Origin: Frigoribacterium sp.
Lineage (GTDB): Bacteria; Actinomycetota; Actinomycetes; Actinomycetales; Microbacteriaceae
DNA length: 43,500 bases
NCBI GenBank assembly: GCA_025408445.1
Contig: JANYIZ010000041.1
Location: 1-43,500 of the forward strand
Direction of reading: 5' to 3'
Shown here: one piece after another, positions 40,308-43,500 of the stretch
Numbering within the stretch: position 1 is the stretch's first letter
How the letters are laid out: each line of letters opens with the position of its first letter
Position numbers and translations under genes: made by a program
The notes under the pieces: model-generated
The model's input: the letters and a program-made list of their open reading frames with translations, nothing else
Told to the model about the DNA's origin: nothing
The model's database searches: none

Positions 40308-41160
40308 GAGCGCTCGCATCGAAGTAATCCCGGATCGTCGCACCGCGGGCTGGGATCTGCTGTGGTCGGAACTGTCCGTGCTCTTCCGTCGAAGGCGCAC
40401 CTGGGCGATGCTGGCAGCCGTCGCTCTGATCCCGATCCTGCTCGCTATCGCGGTGCGCCTGTCAACCAGCACCCTTGCTGCCGGGGAGGGCCCACCCTTC
40501 CTCTCCCGTGTGACCCAGAACGGGCTGTTCGTCGGCTTCACCAGCATGGTCGTGGCGATCCCCCTCTTTCTGCCGCTCACCATCGGCGTAGTGGCCGGGG
40601 ACACTATCGCGGGCGAGGCGGGCCAGGGCACCCTGCGTTACCTGCTCGTCGCGCCAGCCGGTCGTGTGCGACTGCTGCTGGTCAAATACGCGGGCGCAGC
40701 CGCGTTCTGCCTCGCTGCGGCTCTGATTCTCACGGTGGCCGGGCTTCTCATCGGCGCGGCACTCTTCCCGGTCGGCCCGGTGACACTGCTGTCCGGCGAT
40801 GTGATCAGCGTGCCGGAGGCTCTCCTCCGGTCCCTCCTGGTCGCCGCCTACGTATCGCTCTCCCTGCTGGGACTCTCCGCAATCGGCCTGTTCATCTCGA
40901 CGCTCACCGACGTGCCGGTCGGAGCGATGGCCGCGACCGTCGTGGTATCCGTCGTCGCCCAGATTCTCGACATCCTTCCCCAACTCGCCTGGCTTCATCC
41001 CTGGCTGTTCAGCCACTACTGGCTAGGGTTCGCCGATCTTCTGCGGCAACCGCTCGACTGGGCCTCCTTCGGTACGAATGCGGTGGTGCAGCTCTGCTAC
41101 ATCGTGATCTTCGGCGCCCTCGCCTATAGCCGATTCGCGACCAAGAACATCCAGTCGTAG
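40294..41160 (+). CDS. ABC-2 type transporter permease
   Basis: A 288-aa membrane protein with a cytosolic start (DLLWSELSVLFRRRRTW) and six hydrophobic spans (about 38-55, 77-103, 131-155, 179-203, 208-226 and 262-280). GDTIAGEAGQGTLRYLLVAP after the second span is the ABC-2 cytoplasmic coupling signature. It pairs with the 39345 ATPase, and with the secreted LolA-like protein suggests export or membrane placement of a lipid or lipophilic compound (inference). It starts inside the ATPase gene end. Confidence 0.92.
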   Translation: MSSSESARIEVIPDRRTAGWDLLWSELSVLFRRRRTWAMLAAVALIPILLAIAVRLSTSTLAAGEGPPFLSRVTQNGLFVGFTSMVVAIPLFLPLTIGVVAGDTIAGEAGQGTLRYLLVAPAGRVRLLLVKYAGAAAFCLAAALILTVAGLLIGAALFPVGPVTLLSGDVISVPEALLRSLLVAAYVSLSLLGLSAIGLFISTLTDVPVGAMAATVVVSVVAQILDILPQLAWLHPWLFSHYWLGFADLLRQPLDWASFGTNAVVQLCYIVIFGALAYSRFATKNIQS

Positions 41161-41184
41161 GGATTTCGGCCGCCGCAGGCGAAC

Positions 41185-41190
41185 TAAAAT
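41185..41190 (+). promoter_or_regulatory. -10 element of a leaderless transcript
   Basis: TAAAAT, close to the TATAAT consensus, is followed by exactly six bases and the ATG at 41197. This is the best leaderless promoter in the window. It would drive the micro-ORF and the heliorhodopsin-like gene. Confidence 0.6.
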
Positions 41191-41196
41191 AGCGTC

Positions 41197-41271
41197 ATGT
41201 TCGAACGGCCTGTCGACCCGCCCCTAGCGCGGTGCTGCTCGAATGCGCACCATCAGATCAATGGCGGATGA
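41197..41271 (+). CDS. Leaderless 24-codon micro-ORF (possible leader peptide)
   Basis: ATG at 41197 sits six bases after a TAAAAT box and opens 24 codons (MFERPVDPPLARCCSNAHH and five more) ending with TGA at 41269. It contains a Cys-Cys pair and a His-His pair near its end. It overlaps the first codons of the heliorhodopsin-like gene in another frame, and its stop lies eight bases past that gene's second ATG (41261), a suitable layout for coupled re-initiation. Small leaderless ORFs with Cys codons act as attenuators in mycobacteria (known for polycysteine leaders). Alternatives are chance, or the old start of the downstream gene separated by a frameshift. Confidence 0.45.
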   Translation: MFERPVDPPLARCCSNAHHQINGG

Positions 41272-42112
41272 CGGGGCGTTGATTGCGCCTGTCCCCGGTG
41301 ATGGGGAGGATGTAACGGGCGCCGGCCTCCGCCGCCTGTCCGGCCTCGCCGGCATGCTACTTCTCGTGCAGGCGGTCGTGCTCGGGATCATTCTCGCCAC
41401 GGCTCGCTCGCGCGTGGTCCTGCCGATCACCCTCGGGTTGCCCGACGGCCGGGTGCGCATCGTGCTCTTCGCGGTCGACATCGGAGCTGGCGTGGCCGTG
41501 CTCGCCCTGCTGGTGGCGGTTTCGCGCCTGGTCGTTGTGATAGCGACCGTCTTCCCGCACTATTCCTCTGGCGTGTTCTCCAACCGGCATACAGCCCGGT
41601 GGATCGAATTTGTCTTCAGCTCGTCGATCACCCTCTTCCTCGTCGCCCAGTTGAACGGCATCAGCGATATCGGAGCTCTCGTGCTCAGCTACGCAATCAC
41701 CAGCGGAATGACGCTGTTCAGTGTGCTCCAGGAGCGAGCTGTCCGGTCGGCGAGCGAGCGGATGCTTCCGCTCTGGTTCGGCGCGGCGATCGGCATCGTG
41801 CCGTGGGGAGTGATCGCATTCCACCAGATGTCTGCACTCGTGCTCGGGCAACCACCCTCCGCTCTCGTCCGTGTCATCACCCTGACGATGCTTGCCTTTG
41901 CGTTCGCCTTCTTCGTCAGTCATTGGCGAGATCAGCGACGGCGAGATCAGCGACGGCGAGATCAGCGACGGCGAGATCAGCGACGAAGTGATTCGCTACC
42001 GTCAGCGCTGGCCGGAGAACGCGCCCACATCCTGCTCAGCCTCGCGAGCACATCGGTTTTCGTTTGGCTGGTAGCGTTCGGCGTGCTCGGGGTGGGCAAT
42101 GTCCGCCTCTGA
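41243..42112 (+). CDS. Heliorhodopsin-like membrane protein without the retinal lysine
   Basis: A 289-aa protein with about seven hydrophobic spans. Residues 119-165 (RWIEFVFSSSITLF to VLQER) and 176-188 (LPLWFGAAIGIVP) follow the heliorhodopsin family closely (RWVEYS-SSS, then LPFWFG-GIVPW). Glu122 matches the Schiff-base counterion. In TM7, GERAHILLSLASTSVFVW aligns with the family GERAYIVLSLVAKSALAW, and the retinal Lys is Thr270. The two TM1/TM2 His of characterised heliorhodopsins are also absent. Four RDQRR units (229-248) fill the loop before TM7. It should not bind retinal covalently. Start 41243 or 41261 is uncertain and no ribosome-binding site is seen; the 3' end overlaps the CDF-like gene by 14 bases. 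Family assignment is by recalled motifs. Confidence 0.8.
   Translation: MRTIRSMADDGALIAPVPGDGEDVTGAGLRRLSGLAGMLLLVQAVVLGIILATARSRVVLPITLGLPDGRVRIVLFAVDIGAGVAVLALLVAVSRLVVVIATVFPHYSSGVFSNRHTARWIEFVFSSSITLFLVAQLNGISDIGALVLSYAITSGMTLFSVLQERAVRSASERMLPLWFGAAIGIVPWGVIAFHQMSALVLGQPPSALVRVITLTMLAFAFAFFVSHWRDQRRRDQRRRDQRRRDQRRSDSLPSALAGERAHILLSLASTSVFVWLVAFGVLGVGNVRL
41925..41984 (+). repeat. 15-bp tandem repeat, four perfect copies, in coding sequence
   Basis: GGCGAGATCAGCGAC is repeated four times without a mismatch (41925-41984), coding for 4 x RDQRR in the TM6-TM7 loop of the heliorhodopsin-like protein. The unit length keeps the frame whatever the copy number. Perfect identity points to recent expansion. 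Confidence 0.97.
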
Positions 42113-42695
42113 GGATCGCGCCGGCACCCTTCGCCGTCGAGGGTTCATCCTGGAGTTCGCCACCCTGGGCTGGAACGTCGTGGGGGTCGGCGTTCTCGCC
42201 GTGCTTGCCCTGAGCGCGTCATCCGTCGCACTCGCCGGATTCGGGCTGGACAGTCTGATCGAGATCGGAGCGAGTGTCATCGTGATCTGGGAATTGTCGG
42301 GGTCCGGCGCAGAGCGCCAGCATCGTGCTCTCCGCTTGATCGGTGTGGCTTTTGTGGCCCTCGCCCTTTACCTGTTCGTGCAGTCGAGCGTTGCCCTGGT
42401 CACCCAGCATCACGCTCACCCCGGCGTCGGGGCAATCGCCTGGACGGCCCTCACGGCTCTGGTCATGTTCGCGCTGGCGGGCGGAAAACATCGCACCGGC
42501 CGTGGGCTCGGCAATCCGGTGCTGGCGATGGAAGCGCGGGTGACTTTCATCGACGGGATGGTGGCTGTCGCAGTGCTCGTGGCCGTGCTGGTCGATGCTT
42601 ACTTCGGATGGTGGTGGGCGGACGCGCTGGCGGGCTACCTGATCGTCTTCTACGCGGCGCGGGAGGCTCGGCAGATCTTTATAGTGAATAGGTGA
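42099..42695 (+). CDS. Short cation diffusion facilitator-like membrane protein
   Basis: A 198-aa protein with about six helices resembling the membrane half of cation efflux (CDF) transporters. FATLGWNVVGVGVLAVLALSA starts TM1; VALAGFGLDSLIEIGASVIVIWEL holds a conserved Asp of the TM2 metal site; ARVTFIDGMVAVAVLVAVLVDAYFGWWWADALAGYLIV holds the TM5-TM6 Asp residues where full CDF proteins have HxxxD. The cytoplasmic C-terminal metal-sensing domain is missing. Databases label such proteins 'cation transporter'; the ion is unknown. It starts inside the heliorhodopsin-like gene, so the two are co-translated, and ends five bases before the TagF-like gene. Confidence 0.82.
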   Translation: MSASEDRAGTLRRRGFILEFATLGWNVVGVGVLAVLALSASSVALAGFGLDSLIEIGASVIVIWELSGSGAERQHRALRLIGVAFVALALYLFVQSSVALVTQHHAHPGVGAIAWTALTALVMFALAGGKHRTGRGLGNPVLAMEARVTFIDGMVAVAVLVAVLVDAYFGWWWADALAGYLIVFYAAREARQIFIVNR

Positions 42696-42700
42696 TCAGG

Positions 42701-43500
42701 ATGTCGGAGGTGCCAGGGTTCTCCGCCGTCCGGCGTCGCAGTGCCAACCTGACTCAACGCGTGCTCCAGGCCGTGAAGACGGAGGTCTACGCGTTCTGGC
42801 GGCGCCGGGCCGTGCGCCCCAGGATGGTGCTGTACGAGTCCTTCGCCGGTAATGGCATGCTCTGTAATCCGGAGGCGATCTTCCGGGCGCTGCTCGACGA
42901 ACCGGGTTTCGCTGGATTCACCCACGTCTGGGTCCTGGCGAGCAAGCGGGAGAATCCGGCCGCCGTGCGCGAATTCGCAAGGTCGCGCTCAGTGCGGTTC
43001 GTGCGGCCCGGATCCTTCGCCTACTTCCGGGCGCTCGCCATTGCCGGCTTTCTGGTCAACAACGCCACGTTTCCGCCCGAGTTCGGCAAGCGGTCGGGCC
43101 AGAAGTACTTGAACACCTGGCATGGCACCCCGCTCAAGCGCATGGGATACGACATCGACGCCTCGGCGACCCGCGTCACCAATGTGATCCGCAACTTTCT
43201 CTCGGCGGACTTCCTGCTTTCGACGAGCCCCTTCATGACCGAGCACCTCTACGAGAAGGCTCATCTGTTGGGCCAGATCTACCGGGGCCGGGTCATCGAG
43301 GAAGGCTATCCGCGAGTCGACCGCCAGTTGCTGGATGCGACGGGGGTCGCTGCGACCCACGCAAGCCTTATGGACGGGGGAGTCGCAATCGATGACAGGC
43401 AAATCATTCTCTATGCGCCCACGTGGAAGGGAACCTCGTTCTCCCTGCCGGAGGACGACATCAACGAGCTGGTCGCCCGGGTCGAGCTCCTCGAATCCCT
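42701..43500 (+). CDS. TagF-like CDP-glycerol glycerophosphotransferase, partial
   Basis: At least 266 codons are open from the ATG at 42701 to the window edge, with no stop. VLYESFAGNGMLCNPEAIFRAL, LVNNATFPPEFGKRSGQKYLNTWHGTPLKRMGYD (the His of HGTPLK is essential in TagF enzymes), STSPFMTEHL and IILYAPTWKGTSF are hallmarks of the Glyphos_transf family, which polymerises or primes wall teichoic acid with CDP-glycerol. No membrane helix is seen; these enzymes attach to the inner membrane face. The first 30 residues are basic (RRRSANLTQRV). It starts five bases after the transporter stop with AGGTGATCAGG before the ATG. The C-terminal part is outside the window. Confidence 0.92.
   Translation, partial: MSEVPGFSAVRRRSANLTQRVLQAVKTEVYAFWRRRAVRPRMVLYESFAGNGMLCNPEAIFRALLDEPGFAGFTHVWVLASKRENPAAVREFARSRSVRFVRPGSFAYFRALAIAGFLVNNATFPPEFGKRSGQKYLNTWHGTPLKRMGYDIDASATRVTNVIRNFLSADFLLSTSPFMTEHLYEKAHLLGQIYRGRVIEEGYPRVDRQLLDATGVAATHASLMDGGVAIDDRQIILYAPTWKGTSFSLPEDDINELVARVELLES

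Noticed and set aside
41925-41984. CRISPR-like array
   Set aside because: Units are contiguous with no spacers and lie inside a coding frame.
41892-42074. Alternative frame with GEISD x4 across the 15-bp repeat
   Set aside because: It overlaps the heliorhodopsin-like frame, which keeps family similarity on both sides of the repeat; the alternative has none.

Overview
The window is high-GC actinobacterial DNA, most likely from a member of the Micrococcales and probably of the family Microbacteriaceae. The signs are frequent GTG/TTG starts, ATGA/GTGA stop-start overlaps, several -10 boxes sitting 6-9 nt ahead of a start codon (leaderless transcripts), mycothiol-linked protein families, a DUF2510 protein and an SCO7613-type giant membrane protein. 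I see no rRNA, convincing tRNA, CRISPR array, transposase or phage gene. The family-level placement is inference.

Layout. (a) 1-6014: a GGGGAC hexamer array, acyl-CoA thioesterase II, a conserved hypothetical, an FAD-binding dehydrogenase, and a TetR regulator divergent from a MaoC hydratase/CitE lyase pair. That pair resembles the M. tuberculosis Rv2499c-Rv2498c itaconate/leucine module. (b) 6094-18800: a block whose backbone (glbO, pepN, Rv2466c-like thioredoxin-fold protein, rpiB, nei) keeps the order and relative strands of M. tuberculosis Rv2470-Rv2464c. Between these genes sit a desaturase, an MscS channel, an ABC exporter with a broken permease, an FAD oxidase, a DinB-like protein and a cupin. 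(c) 18820-22000: an eroded zone with a VOC protein, a PaiB-type pseudogene, an intact amidohydrolase, a LuxR response-regulator pseudogene and a 59-aa DUF2510 protein. (d) 22144-26883: the 1321-aa membrane protein and a pentapeptide-repeat-like protein. (e) 26938-37890: a catabolic region. An etfB-etfA-cytochrome b operon diverges from a seven-gene branched-chain acyl-CoA operon: acyl-CoA dehydrogenase, 3-hydroxyisobutyryl-CoA hydrolase, mmsB, enoyl-CoA hydratase, aldehyde dehydrogenase, CaiB CoA-transferase and an atypical crotonase. A convergent MarR regulator closes it. (f) 38170-43500: a secreted LolA-like protein with an ABC exporter, a leaderless micro-ORF, a heliorhodopsin-like membrane protein without the retinal lysine, a short CDF-like transporter, and the start of a TagF-like teichoic acid glycerophosphotransferase cut by the window edge.

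How the genes work together. In region (e) the acyl-CoA dehydrogenase would pass electrons to the divergently encoded ETF, and the cytochrome b translationally coupled to etfA is a candidate route into the membrane. The next three enzymes carry valine-derived carbon to methylmalonate semialdehyde. The most unusual item is the heliorhodopsin-like protein at 41243-42112. It keeps the TM3 and TM5 signatures but has Thr where the Schiff-base Lys belongs, carries four copies of RDQRR in the loop before TM7, and follows a leaderless 24-codon ORF. A second theme is short tandem duplications (13-17 bp) at gene junctions, one of which gives a gene three in-frame ATG codons.
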